DNA from: Alphaproteobacteria bacterium | Lineage (GTDB): Bacteria; Pseudomonadota; Alphaproteobacteria; JABAAW01 | Direction of reading: 5' to 3' | NCBI GenBank assembly: GCA_014237925.1 | Contig: JABACB010000001.1 | Coordinates: 1 to 32,373 of the forward strand | DNA length: 32,373 nt | Shown: piece by piece, positions 8,054 to 16,158 of the stretch | Layout of the letters: each line of letters begins with the position of its first letter | How positions within the stretch are numbered: the first letter of the stretch is position 1 | Notes under the pieces: generated by a model | Database searches by the model: none | Seen by the model: only the letters and a program-made list of their open reading frames with translations | What the model was told of the DNA's origin: nothing | Program-made: the position numbers and the translations under genes

Positions 8054-8074
8054 GGTGCGTTGTCATGGTGCGTT
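8036..8074 (-). repeat. 13-bp junction array between ileS and lspA (3 units)
   Basis: Three exact 13-bp units (on the coding strand AACGCACCATGAC) at 8062-8074, 8049-8061 and 8036-8048. The ileS stop TGA (8063-8065) lies in the first unit read and the lspA start ATG (8051-8053) in the second. Each unit carries an overlapping ATGA. Confidence 0.93.
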
Positions 8075-10975
8075 CGATTCTACCACAAGATAGCAACGTT
8101 CGCAGAGGGCGGGGTGCTGTTCGTAATCTCCGACCTCATCGGTGTATTGCCAGCAGCGCACGCATTTTTGCCAGGCTAAGTCTAGGTCTTTGATTTTCTC
8201 GATCTTAGGCTCGCCCGTCAAGCTGTCGTCGAAGCGCACTTCGGAGACGATCAACAGCTCAGCAAGTAGGGTTGCTTGATCTTCTTTAGGAATAGCGATG
8301 GCGTTGAGCTGGTCGCGCCAAATGCCTCTGCTGGGGAAGTGAATCCTCAATTCTAACGAAGAGCCGATTTCTTTGGCTTTACGCTTGTCATCGATATTTT
8401 TTTGAAGGATGCCATGCCATCCTTGAGCAGACATCATCTGTCCCCATGTTTCAAGATTGTCGTAGCGACCCCAATTTGTTGGAATGTAGGCGAAGGCTTG
8501 CAAATGCACAGAATCCGACCATATTTTTTCGCCTCGTTTTTCGCGCAAGGCTTGGAAAGCCTCTTCCGCTGTAAAGCAGAGAACGGGCGCCAGGCGTGTC
8601 GTTAAAAATTCAAACAACACCTCCATGACCGAAAGGCAGGCGACGCGTTGCGGGTCGTCTTTCGCATCGCAGTACAGACGGTCTTTGCGTATGTTGAAGA
8701 ACCAGCTGGAAAGAGAAATTGCACAAAAATGATGCAACTCGTTGATATAGCGTGTGAAGTTATAATTCTCTACATAACCTTTAAGGTTGTCGTCAAGGGT
8801 TGCAAGCATAGCGACAACGCCGCGTTCCAAGTAAGGTAGATCGACAACATTGTTTTCGTCGAGCGCGGGGGCGGGGGTTGCCTCTAGGTTGCCGAGCAAA
8901 AAACGCAAGGTGTTGCGAAAACGACGATAGCTATCGACGACCGATGTTAAAATATCTCCGCCGATACGCAGGTCGCCCGTGTAGTTGGACGAAGCAACCC
9001 ATAGGCGCAAAATATCGGGACCGTGTTGTTCCATCACCTCCTGCGGCGCAGTGATGTTTCCCTGCGACTTGGACATCTTGCGTCCTTCCTCGTCCAGCAC
9101 GAATCCGTGCGTCAGCACCGCCTTGTACGGAGCCTTGCCCTTCGTGGCGCAAGATTGCAACAACGAAGAATGAAACCAGCCGCGATGTTGGTCGGAGCCT
9201 TCCAAGTACAGATCGGCTTGCTCGACCCCCAAGCGCGGTTCAAGCACGAAAGCGTGCGTCGATCCAGAATCGAACCATACCTCGACGATGTCTTGGCACT
9301 GCTCGTAGTCTTCCGCCTTGTAAGGCGCGGGAAGGAAATCTTGCGCGTCGCGCTCGTACCAGCTGTCTCCCCCTTCTTTCGCAAAAATCTCGCTTACGCG
9401 ATCGATCACCTTTTGCTCGCGCAACGGCTCGCCGGTTTTTTTGTCTGTAAAGATCGGCAGCGGCACGCCCCACCACCGCTGGCGCGAGACGCACCAGTCG
9501 GGACGCGATGCGATCATGTCGTGCAGCCGCGCCTTGCCTTGTTCGGGATAAAATTGCACCTTCTCGATTTCTGCCAAGGCAATCTCGCGCAAGGTCCTGT
9601 CCGTTTTGTTTTTTTTCCAGTCCATGCGGATGAACCACTGGCGGGTCGTGCGAAAGATCAAGGGCGTTTTGGAACGCCACGAGTGCGGATAGTCGTGCGA
9701 GATTTTTTCTTTGCGCAACAGCAAGCCCGTTTCCTCCAAGACCTTGAGCACGCGTTGGTTGGCGTCTCCCTCCTTGCCGTTTTCGTCGATCACGCGCGCG
9801 CCTTGAAAGATTGTTTGGCATCCCGCGACCTTGTCCGTATAAAAGCCCTGCTCGCTGACGGTGTCGTCGCACGCCAAGCCGTGCTTCTGCCCCAGTTTGA
9901 AATCTTCCTCGCCGTGCGAGGGAGCGGTATGGACGAACCCCGTTCCTTGCTCGCGCGTGACATACTCGGCGGGCAACAGCGGCACCTCAAAGCCGTAGCC
10001 CTCTGTCAGCTCTTTGTCTTTGTGGCTTGCGAAAGGATGGCGCGCTTTACAGCCCGCCAGTACGTTGCCTGAAATGATGATGTCGTTTTTTTTCCACTGG
10101 GAGTTTCCGTTGTTGTCGAAGCATTCGTCCTCGATGAGAAAGCGTCGTTGTGTCCTTTCGTCTTCGGCGAGGGTATAGGAGAAGGTTTCGTTGTAGGCGA
10201 TCGCGCGGTTGGCGGGGATCGTCCAAGGGGTCGTTGTCCAAATGAGAATGGCAGTATCAGGCGGCAGTCCCAGTTGTTGGCAGGATTCGTTCGTTAAAGG
10301 AAAGGCGACATGGATCGCTTGCGAAGTGTGTTTGTGATATTCGACCTCGGCGTCGGCGAGCGCCGTCTTCTCTGCGACCGACCACAGCACCGGTCGCACG
10401 CTTCGATGCAAATTTCCGCTCGTCAAAAACTTGCCGATCTCTTCGGCGATGCGCGCTTCGCTTGCATAGTCCATCGTCAAGTAGGGGTTCTGCCAGTCGC
10501 CCAGCACGCCCAGTTTTTGGAACTCTTCTTTTTGCACGCCGATCCACTCTTCGGCGAAAAGACGACAAGATTGTCGAAAGTCTGCTATCGAAGACTGCTC
10601 CTTGCGCTTGCCTTGCGCGCGAAGATTTTCTTCCACCTTCCATTCGATCGGCAAGCCGTGGCAGTCCCAGCCTGGGATGTAGTGCGCGTCGCACCCGTCC
10701 ATTTGCCGCGAGCGGTTGACGATATCCTTCAAAATCTTGTTGAGCGCGTGTCCCATGTGCAAGTGTCCGTTCGCGTAAGGGGGACCGTCGTGCAGGACAA
10801 ATAGCTCGCGTTTTTTTTGCGTTGCGCGCTCGTGCAGTTTTTGCGCGCGCAGCCGTTGCCAAATATCCATGCGCTGCCACGCGCACAAGAACGCTTCCTT
10901 GCGTTCTGCCATCGCAGCGCGCAGAGGGAAAGAAGTGTTCGGCAAAAGGACGGAGTAAGGGCTTTCGTTGCTCAC
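8063..10975 (-). CDS. ileS: Isoleucyl-tRNA synthetase
   Basis: Class I aminoacyl-tRNA synthetase charging tRNA-Ile. Visible are the HIGH signature as HMGH within PPYANGHLHMGHALNK, TTTPWTIPANRAIA of the editing (CP1) domain, KMSKS at residues 633-637 of the chosen start, and a C-terminal zinc-binding element CVRCW...CERC. The frame is open upstream to an ATG at 11116, but the 47 residues gained are unlike the family. I use GTG 10975, which gives MSNESPYSVLLPNTSFPLRA, the normal beginning, at 970 aa. A sigma70-like promoter at 11023-11051 would start transcription between the two candidates, supporting the GTG. It heads an operon with lspA and the small lipoprotein and diverges from the MFS gene. 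Sequence from about 8200 to 8850 looks less GC-rich than the surroundings but the protein is intact. Confidence 0.96.
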   Translation of the reverse strand: MSNESPYSVLLPNTSFPLRAAMAERKEAFLCAWQRMDIWQRLRAQKLHERATQKKRELFVLHDGPPYANGHLHMGHALNKILKDIVNRSRQMDGCDAHYIPGWDCHGLPIEWKVEENLRAQGKRKEQSSIADFRQSCRLFAEEWIGVQKEEFQKLGVLGDWQNPYLTMDYASEARIAEEIGKFLTSGNLHRSVRPVLWSVAEKTALADAEVEYHKHTSQAIHVAFPLTNESCQQLGLPPDTAILIWTTTPWTIPANRAIAYNETFSYTLAEDERTQRRFLIEDECFDNNGNSQWKKNDIIISGNVLAGCKARHPFASHKDKELTEGYGFEVPLLPAEYVTREQGTGFVHTAPSHGEEDFKLGQKHGLACDDTVSEQGFYTDKVAGCQTIFQGARVIDENGKEGDANQRVLKVLEETGLLLRKEKISHDYPHSWRSKTPLIFRTTRQWFIRMDWKKNKTDRTLREIALAEIEKVQFYPEQGKARLHDMIASRPDWCVSRQRWWGVPLPIFTDKKTGEPLREQKVIDRVSEIFAKEGGDSWYERDAQDFLPAPYKAEDYEQCQDIVEVWFDSGSTHAFVLEPRLGVEQADLYLEGSDQHRGWFHSSLLQSCATKGKAPYKAVLTHGFVLDEEGRKMSKSQGNITAPQEVMEQHGPDILRLWVASSNYTGDLRIGGDILTSVVDSYRRFRNTLRFLLGNLEATPAPALDENNVVDLPYLERGVVAMLATLDDNLKGYVENYNFTRYINELHHFCAISLSSWFFNIRKDRLYCDAKDDPQRVACLSVMEVLFEFLTTRLAPVLCFTAEEAFQALREKRGEKIWSDSVHLQAFAYIPTNWGRYDNLETWGQMMSAQGWHGILQKNIDDKRKAKEIGSSLELRIHFPSRGIWRDQLNAIAIPKEDQATLLAELLIVSEVRFDDSLTGEPKIEKIKDLDLAWQKCVRCWQYTDEVGDYEQHPALCERCYLVVESNAP

Positions 10976-11022
10976 AAGAGATCGCGTGCCATATTTTTTG
11001 CAAACGGAATCGACAGCATTCG

Positions 11023-11051
11023 ACCATAGCGCGTGAGAAATCGCTTGACAA
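11023..11051 (-). promoter_or_regulatory. Putative sigma70 promoter of ileS operon
   Basis: Read on the minus strand: TTGTCA (11051-11046), a 17-base spacer, then TATGGT (11028-11023). This predicts a transcript start near 11015 and a leader of about 40 bases to the GTG at 10975. It argues against the upstream ATG at 11116, which would lie outside the transcript. Confidence 0.5.
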
Positions 11052-11148
11052 GCTCTGCTTGGAAGCCGTACAGGCACATGCGCGAGCAACTTTTTTTGTT
11101 GCTGTCTTTCTTTCAAGTTTTACCCAAAAATCACTACAAGAATTGCTT

Positions 11149-12609
11149 ATGTCTGCCAAGCCCTCCGTAGTGTCCTCAGGCGTTGCGGGCGTTGTGAGCG
11201 CGCGCCGTTTTCCGTTGTTGCAACGTTTTTTGCGCGCGCTTGCGGTTGCGCGTCTTCCTGAGGTGTATCGGAACTCGTGGACTCTTCTTTTTGGCTTTCT
11301 GATGCTGATGATGGGCAACGGCATCCAAGGCAGTTTGATTGCGATTCGCTCGGGACAAGAGAACTTTTCGGATATTACCAGTGGCTTTGTGATATCGGGT
11401 TACTACTTGGGCATGCTGTTCGCGGGCTTGCTGACGCAAGGCTTTGTCGAGCGTACGGGGCATGTGCGTGTTTTCGGAGCGCTCGCTTCGGTCGCCTCGG
11501 CGGCGATTCTGTTTTTCTTTGTTTGGGTCGATCCCTTAGCGTGGTTTTTTCTGCGCATCTTTGTAGGCTTCTGCTACACGGGTCTTTATATCGTTGCGGA
11601 AAGTTGGCTGAACGAGAGCGTTTCGAACGCCTTTCGCGGTCGGCTTCTTGCCACTTATATGATTGTGCATTTCGTGGGTTTCGCCTGCGGTCAGTTGCTG
11701 TTGAATGTTGCTCCTCCTTCGGAGGCGACCTTGTTCATTTTAGTTTCTGTGCTTCTATCGAGCGCGATCGTTCCGATGATGATGAGCGTGCGTCCTTCGC
11801 CGAAGATTCCTGCTCCGATTCGCTTCGGCGTGCGCGCGCTCTATCGCGTCTCGCCCTTCGGGGCGGTGGCGATTCCGATGATCTCCGGCACGCACACCTC
11901 CTTCTTTGCCATGGGAGGATACTTCGGCTACAAAGCGGGCATGTCGATCGCCGAGATATCGGTGATGATGTTCTCGCTCATCGTCGGCGGCGCCGTGTTG
12001 CAGGGGCCGATAGGTTATATCTCGGACAAGGTCGATCGCCGCTCGGTGATCATGTATACAGCCGTCATCGTGTGCGTGGGAGCGATTTTCGCGTTCCTGT
12101 TCTTTAGCAGCGAGATGCCTCGCCTCACGATCGTTCTGTTCGCCGCCAGCGGCGCGCTCTCGCTGCCGAGCTACGGCAACTGCGTAGCCCACATCAACGA
12201 CCTCGCGCCGCAAGGACAATCGGTTGCGATCAGCGGGCGCGTCTACCTTCTTTCCGCGCTGGGTTGCATGTGCTCGCCGTTGCTGACGGCGATCTGCATT
12301 GCAACGATCGGCGCGAAAGGCTTCTTCGTCTTCATGGCTTGCTCGCACGCTTCCATCGCTACCTTCACCTTCTACCGCCTGCGGATACGCGGTGCGCAGA
12401 GCCACGAACGCCTCGGCTTCATGCCGCTTGCCTCGCGCGTCGGCGTCGCCGTCTCTCCGCAAGCTTCCTACTCGCGCCTCATCGAGCTGAGACGCAAGAA
12501 GCTCGACAAGCAGCGAGCCGAGAAAGAAGCCGCCGCCAAACGAAAGGACAAGCGAAAGGACAGCAAGGCGGACAAGGCTTCCGCGCAAGGCTCAAGCAGT
12601 TCTCGCTAG
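11149..12609 (+). CDS. MFS transporter, YcaD-like
   Basis: 486-aa polytopic protein with about 12 predicted transmembrane segments. The pattern YYLGMLFAGLLTQGFVERTGHVRVFG (MFS loop 2-3) and FFLRIFVGFCYTGLYIVAESWLNE...RGRLLATYMIV match the YcaD-type subgroup of the major facilitator superfamily; the substrate of these is unknown. The frame is open well upstream, opposite ileS, but ATG 11149 gives a short cytoplasmic N-terminus before the first membrane segment. The C-terminal 50 residues are a highly charged Lys/Arg/Asp tail ending in Ser, partly encoded by 12-bp near-repeats (about 12538-12570), again unlike typical relatives. The stop TAG (12607-12609) lies at the edge of a 13-bp array that leads into yqaA. 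Confidence 0.85.
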   Translation: MSAKPSVVSSGVAGVVSARRFPLLQRFLRALAVARLPEVYRNSWTLLFGFLMLMMGNGIQGSLIAIRSGQENFSDITSGFVISGYYLGMLFAGLLTQGFVERTGHVRVFGALASVASAAILFFFVWVDPLAWFFLRIFVGFCYTGLYIVAESWLNESVSNAFRGRLLATYMIVHFVGFACGQLLLNVAPPSEATLFILVSVLLSSAIVPMMMSVRPSPKIPAPIRFGVRALYRVSPFGAVAIPMISGTHTSFFAMGGYFGYKAGMSIAEISVMMFSLIVGGAVLQGPIGYISDKVDRRSVIMYTAVIVCVGAIFAFLFFSSEMPRLTIVLFAASGALSLPSYGNCVAHINDLAPQGQSVAISGRVYLLSALGCMCSPLLTAICIATIGAKGFFVFMACSHASIATFTFYRLRIRGAQSHERLGFMPLASRVGVAVSPQASYSRLIELRRKKLDKQRAEKEAAAKRKDKRKDSKADKASAQGSSSSR

Positions 12610-12658
12610 CGAAGTTTGTTAGCGATGTTTGTTAGCGAAGTTTGTTAGCGATGTTTGG
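12606..12658 (+). repeat. 13-bp junction array between MFS gene and yqaA
   Basis: Units GAAGTTTGTTAGC / GATGTTTGTTAGC at 12611, 12624, 12637 and a partial at 12650, preceded by a partial unit containing CTAGC. The MFS stop TAG lies in the leading partial unit. The ATG used for the next gene (12651) is in the last one. The two variants (GAAG versus GATG) alternate. Confidence 0.92.
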
Positions 12659-13316
12659 AATGTCTCGAAAGCTTTTTACCGCGCAGAGCTTCTGGCGCCT
12701 GTTGCGTCTGGAGGGCATTTTCACCCTCTATCACAAGGTGGTGCTGTGGTCTTTTTCTGTCGCCGGCGCACGCTACGCCACGCCGTGGATTTTGTTTTTC
12801 TCCTACATCGAGGCGATCTTTTTTCCCGTGCCGCCCGACGCCTTCTTGCTTGCGCGCGGCGTGGCGCGACGCAAAGGATTGCTGTGGCTCGCGCTCGGCG
12901 TTGCCGTCTGCTCCGTGCTGGGAGGGGCGACCTGCTATGCCATCGGCGCGTGGTTCTTCGATAGCATCGGCGAAGGGCTGATACGACTGCTCGGCTTGGA
13001 GCATGCCTTCGAGCGCGTCTTCAGCGCCTTCTCAGGCGAGCTCGCCTTTTGGACGGTGCTCCTCTTCGGCTTCACCATCCTGCCTTTCAAGGCGATCGCG
13101 CTCGCCAGCGGCGGTGCGGGCGTGTCGCTGCCTGTCTTTCTTGTTGCAGCCTTTCTTGCTCGCGCTGCACGCATGCTCGGCATCGCGCTCCTCGTGCTTC
13201 TGTTCGGAGCAACATTGAAAGAGTGGCTGCAAAGCCGTCAAGCCTTCCTGCTCTCCTTGCTCGTCGCCGTGCTGGGTTTGTTGCTGCTCGTGCTCTACGC
13301 GTCGAATGTCTTCTAG
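12651..13316 (+). CDS. YqaA/DedA-like (SNARE-associated) inner-membrane protein
   Basis: About 221-aa membrane protein of the DedA/VTT superfamily. Visible are the entrance segment TPWILFFSYIEAIFFPVPPDAFLLARGVARR (family pattern E-x-x-x-x-P-x-P-x-E/D), a glycine-rich loop GGATCYAIGAWFF, and the re-entrant segment with TILPFKAIALASGGAGVSLPVFLVAAFLARAARM (family F-x-P-x-K). DedA proteins act in lipid flipping or membrane homeostasis; the role of the YqaA branch is not settled. In many alphaproteobacteria this gene precedes dsbB, as here. Starts at 12651 or 12660 (ATG) are both possible, since 12651 falls in the repeat array. No ribosome-binding site is obvious, so coupling to the upstream stop is likely. 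Confidence 0.85.
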   Translation: MFGMSRKLFTAQSFWRLLRLEGIFTLYHKVVLWSFSVAGARYATPWILFFSYIEAIFFPVPPDAFLLARGVARRKGLLWLALGVAVCSVLGGATCYAIGAWFFDSIGEGLIRLLGLEHAFERVFSAFSGELAFWTVLLFGFTILPFKAIALASGGAGVSLPVFLVAAFLARAARMLGIALLVLLFGATLKEWLQSRQAFLLSLLVAVLGLLLLVLYASNVF

Positions 13317-13326
13317 AGGGGGAGAA

Positions 13327-13875
13327 ATGTTTTTGCTCGCACTCTCGCTCCGCCGTCGCCTTGTGCTGTGCGCCGCCTTGGCGCTCCTCCTGCTTGCCGC
13401 CGCCTACGCCTTACAATATCTTTTCGGCTATCAACCCTGCTCGCTGTGTCTGAAGCAACGTTTGGCGTGGTGGGGGGTGCTTGTCGGTGTCGCGGCGGTC
13501 TCGTTGTTGCCTGAGCGTCGCCGCACGCAGCTCGTCTTGAGAGCGGCAGCCCTGCTCGCAAGCCTGCTCGTGTTGGCAGGGGGGGGGCTTGCCGTCTTTC
13601 ACGCCGGCGGCGAACGCGGCTGGTGGACCTTGACGCTCTTGTGCGAAGGATTCACCTTCGACGCCGCCATGACAACGGAAGACTTGCGCACTCTGTTGCA
13701 GACACGCAAGCCCGTTCCTTGCGACGAGCCCGCGCTGCGTGTGTTTCGGCTTTCTTTGTCGGAGTACAATGCCCTTTTTTCTTTTTTTGTGTTAGGCTGG
13801 CTTGCGGATGGCGTGCGGCGCGAGCGTGCGCAGGACTTGAGGAGGGGGCGCAGAAGAGACGAGCGGAAGAGATGA
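13327..13875 (+). CDS. dsbB: Disulfide bond formation protein B
   Basis: About 182-aa inner-membrane oxidase that reoxidises periplasmic DsbA and passes electrons to quinone. Four hydrophobic segments are present, with the two periplasmic redox Cys pairs in place: C38-x-x-C41 (YQPCSLCLKQR) and C106/C132 (TLLCEGF, PVPCDEP), plus the quinone-side motif HAGGERGWW. ATG 13327 has a purine-rich AGAGGGGGAG run just upstream; an ATG at 13306 overlaps the yqaA stop and would add seven residues. The last about 20 residues (Arg/Glu/Asp rich) come from the first units of a 13-bp array and replace the normal short tail. The stop TGA lies in array unit 2. Confidence 0.92.
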   Translation: MFLLALSLRRRLVLCAALALLLLAAAYALQYLFGYQPCSLCLKQRLAWWGVLVGVAAVSLLPERRRTQLVLRAAALLASLLVLAGGGLAVFHAGGERGWWTLTLLCEGFTFDAAMTTEDLRTLLQTRKPVPCDEPALRVFRLSLSEYNALFSFFVLGWLADGVRRERAQDLRRGRRRDERKR

Positions 13876-13943
13876 GCGGAAGAGATGAGCGGAAGAGACG
13901 AGCAGAAGAGACGAGCAGAAGAGACGAGCAGAAGAGATGAGCG
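13853..13943 (+). repeat. 13-bp junction array between dsbB and coq7 (7 units)
   Basis: Seven perfect-length units GAAGAGAYGAGCR starting at 13853, 13866, 13879, 13892, 13905, 13918 and 13931. Units 2, 3 and 7 read GATGAGCG and carry ATGA; the others read GACGAG. The dsbB stop (13873-13875) is in unit 2 and the coq7 ATG (13937) in unit 7. Confidence 0.96.
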
Positions 13944-14551
13944 TTGGAGATGACAAGGATGTCGAGCGGGTTTTGTTTTCGCGTCCTCCTTCGGACTTGG
14001 AGGACGGGACAGCTTTCTTGCCCGGCGATCTTCCGCCGCCGTTGCGTTTGTCGCGTATGTTGCGCGTCGATCAAGCGGGCGAGCAAGGAGCTGTGCGCAT
14101 CTACGGCGGACAGCGCGCTGTTTTGCACGAAGGGGAGGTGGGAGAGCTGATCGCGCATATGGCGGAGCAAGAAGAGGTGCATTATCGCACCTTCAACGAG
14201 TTGTTGAACAGACACGCAGTGCGCCCTTCGTTGCTCGCGCCCTTTTGGCATCGTATCGGCTACGCTTTGGGTTATGCGAGCGCACGGCTGGGTGCGGAAA
14301 GTGCGATGGCGTGCACCGTTGCGGTCGAAGAGGTGATCGACGCTCACTACGCCCACCAGCTAGAATGGTTGCGGCGCTTTCGTGAGCAGGAGGAGCTTCT
14401 CGATACGATCGAACGCTTCCAAGCCGAAGAAGCCGAACACCGCGACTTGGGACTGGCGCACGACGCTGAGAGTGCGCCTGCGTATCCGCTCGCCCAACGC
14501 GTCATCAAGGGTATGGCGCGATGGGCGATCCGTATCGCCGAGCGTCTCTGA
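13937..14551 (+). CDS. coq7: COQ7-family demethoxyubiquinone hydroxylase
   Basis: 204-aa di-iron carboxylate enzyme that hydroxylates demethoxyubiquinol, the penultimate step of ubiquinone synthesis. The ferritin-like fold carries the expected ligand motifs in order: VDQAGEQGA (E49), MAEQEEVHYRTF (E79, H82), TVAVEEVIDAHY (E131/E132, H137) and ERFQAEEAEHRDLG (E165, H168). The C-terminus, RVIKGMARWAIRIAERL, is typical. The start ATG lies in the last copy of the 13-bp array shared with dsbB. The pairing with dsbB, which uses the quinone pool, is recurrent in alphaproteobacteria. The ubiquinone-dependent, respiratory character of the organism follows from this gene together with sdhE. Confidence 0.94.
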   Translation: MSVGDDKDVERVLFSRPPSDLEDGTAFLPGDLPPPLRLSRMLRVDQAGEQGAVRIYGGQRAVLHEGEVGELIAHMAEQEEVHYRTFNELLNRHAVRPSLLAPFWHRIGYALGYASARLGAESAMACTVAVEEVIDAHYAHQLEWLRRFREQEELLDTIERFQAEEAEHRDLGLAHDAESAPAYPLAQRVIKGMARWAIRIAERL

Positions 14552-14585
14552 ACGAGAACATCTGGACAAGACAAAGGAGGTTTCT

Positions 14586-15185
14586 ATGTTTGTGTTTTCA
14601 TCTGTGTTTTCGTCTTCCCCTGCGGGAGACGGCGGACGCTCTGTACGCTCTGTACGCTCTGTCGCTTCGCTGCGGTTCGCCGTTGTCCTCACCATTGCGT
14701 TGGCCGTTGCGTTGGCCGTTGTGTTGGCGTTCTCGGTCGCCTTCTCCGCAGCGGTTTGGGTGAACACGCCTTCGGCTTGGGCTGCCGAGAAGAAAGAGTC
14801 TTCGGGCGACGGCAAGGCTTTGTACAAGAGCGCGGTGCAGAAGGTAAAAAAAGCGCACTACGCCGCGGCGATCGAAGACTTGAAGAAGGCGCTGAAGCAG
14901 AACGGCAAGAACGCCGATTTTTGGAGCCTCTACGGTTTTGCCGCGCGCAAAGCGGGCTCGTACGAGCTTGCGGAGAAAGCTTACGCTCGCGCTTTGGCGA
15001 TCAACCCGAATCACTTGGCGGCGCTCGAATACAGCGGCGAGCTCTATGTCGAGACGCAACGCATCGAAGAGGCGCGCAAACATTTGGAACGCCTCGTGCG
15101 GCTGTGTCCGCAGGGCTGTCGAGAACGCACGCTATTAGAGCAGGCTCTCGAAGGACAAGCCAACGACAGCACGCACAAGTGGTGA
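14586..15185 (+). CDS. Exported TPR-repeat protein
   Basis: 199-aa protein with a long N-terminal hydrophobic signal segment (Ala/Val rich, ending near SAWAAEKKE) and about three tetratricopeptide repeats after residue 70 (AHYAAAIEDLKKALKQNGKNADFWSLYGFAARKAGSYELAEKAYARALAINP and onward). It is probably periplasmic and acts in protein-protein interaction; the partner is unknown. ATG 14586 has an excellent AAGGAGG at 14574-14580 with 5-base spacing. The signal region is itself repetitive: 9-bp units encoding Ser-Val-Arg around 14639-14665 and 12-bp units at 14697-14732 encoding the hydrophobic core, so the repeat process has lengthened a signal peptide here. The gene lies between coq7 and accA and is co-directional with both. 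Confidence 0.82.
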   Translation: MFVFSSVFSSSPAGDGGRSVRSVRSVASLRFAVVLTIALAVALAVVLAFSVAFSAAVWVNTPSAWAAEKKESSGDGKALYKSAVQKVKKAHYAAAIEDLKKALKQNGKNADFWSLYGFAARKAGSYELAEKAYARALAINPNHLAALEYSGELYVETQRIEEARKHLERLVRLCPQGCRERTLLEQALEGQANDSTHKW

Positions 15186-15191
15186 CGGGTT

Positions 15192-16148
15192 GTGGAGAAC
15201 CTTCTCGACTTTGAAGAACCCGTGATGGCGCTCGAGAGCAAGCTCGAAGAGCTGCGACACTTGGACGACGGCGAGGGAGTCAATATCATCGAAGAGATCG
15301 CTCGGCTGCAGGGCAAGATCGAACGACAGCTGCAAAGCATCTACGCGAAGCTCACGCCTTGGCAGAAGGTGCAGGTTGCGCGTCATCCGCAGCGTCCTCA
15401 TTTTTTGGACTATATGTCCTCGATTGCAGACGATTTCCTGCTGCTGAGCGGCGACCGTGCTTTCGCCGACGACCAGGCGATCTTAGGAGGGGTGGGATCG
15501 CTCAAGGGTCGCAGCTGCATGTTCATCGGCATGGAGAAAGGCAAGACGGTCAACACACGCCTGAAGCACAACTTCGGGATGGCGCGTCCTGAGGGCTACC
15601 GCAAGGCGGTGCGTCTGATGCGCATGGCCGAGCGGTTCTCGCTGCCCGTCGTCACGCTGGTCGACACGCCAGGCGCCTATCCCGGCGTAGGCGCCGAGGA
15701 GCGCGGGCAGGCGGAAGCCATCGCGCGTGCCGTCAGCACGGGGCTGGAGGTCCGCACCCCCTTTGTTACCGTCATCATCGGCGAAGGGGGGTCGGGAGGG
15801 GCGATCGCGCTTGCAAGCGCGGATCGCGTGCTCATGCTCAGCAACGCTGTCTATTCGCTCATCAGCCCGGAGGGCTGTGCAACCATTCTGTGGCGCGATG
15901 CCTCGCGCGCCGTCCAGGCCGCCGAAGCCTTGCGCTTGACCGCGCAGGACCTGATCACCTTGAAGGTCGTCGATCGCATCATCGAAGAGCCCGTGGGCGG
16001 AGCGCATCGAAAGCCCGATGCCATGGCAGAAAGCTTGAAACACACGCTCATCGAAGAGCTGGAGAAACTCGACGCCAGCGAAGGGCACGACCTTGTCGAG
16101 CGGCGACACGAAAAATATCTTCACATCGGAGCCGCCGCGCATCTGTGA
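15192..16148 (+). CDS. accA: Acetyl-CoA carboxylase carboxyltransferase subunit alpha
   Basis: 318-aa alpha subunit of the carboxyltransferase that, with AccD, makes malonyl-CoA for fatty-acid synthesis. Canonical features are the N-terminal LLDFEEPVMALESKLEELR, the CoA/carboxybiotin region GMARPEGYRKAVRLMRMAERFSLPVVTLVDTPGAYPGVGAEERGQ, and IIGEGGSGGAIALASADRVLML. The length matches the family. I take GTG 15192 as the start (VENLLDFEEP, read as Met), six bases after the TPR gene stop; it gives exactly the family N-terminus. The partner accD lies about 4.3 kb downstream in the trp cluster, a common split arrangement in proteobacteria. Confidence 0.97.
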   Translation: MENLLDFEEPVMALESKLEELRHLDDGEGVNIIEEIARLQGKIERQLQSIYAKLTPWQKVQVARHPQRPHFLDYMSSIADDFLLLSGDRAFADDQAILGGVGSLKGRSCMFIGMEKGKTVNTRLKHNFGMARPEGYRKAVRLMRMAERFSLPVVTLVDTPGAYPGVGAEERGQAEAIARAVSTGLEVRTPFVTVIIGEGGSGGAIALASADRVLMLSNAVYSLISPEGCATILWRDASRAVQAAEALRLTAQDLITLKVVDRIIEEPVGGAHRKPDAMAESLKHTLIEELEKLDASEGHDLVERRHEKYLHIGAAAHL

Positions 16149-16158
16149 CGCACTCCCG

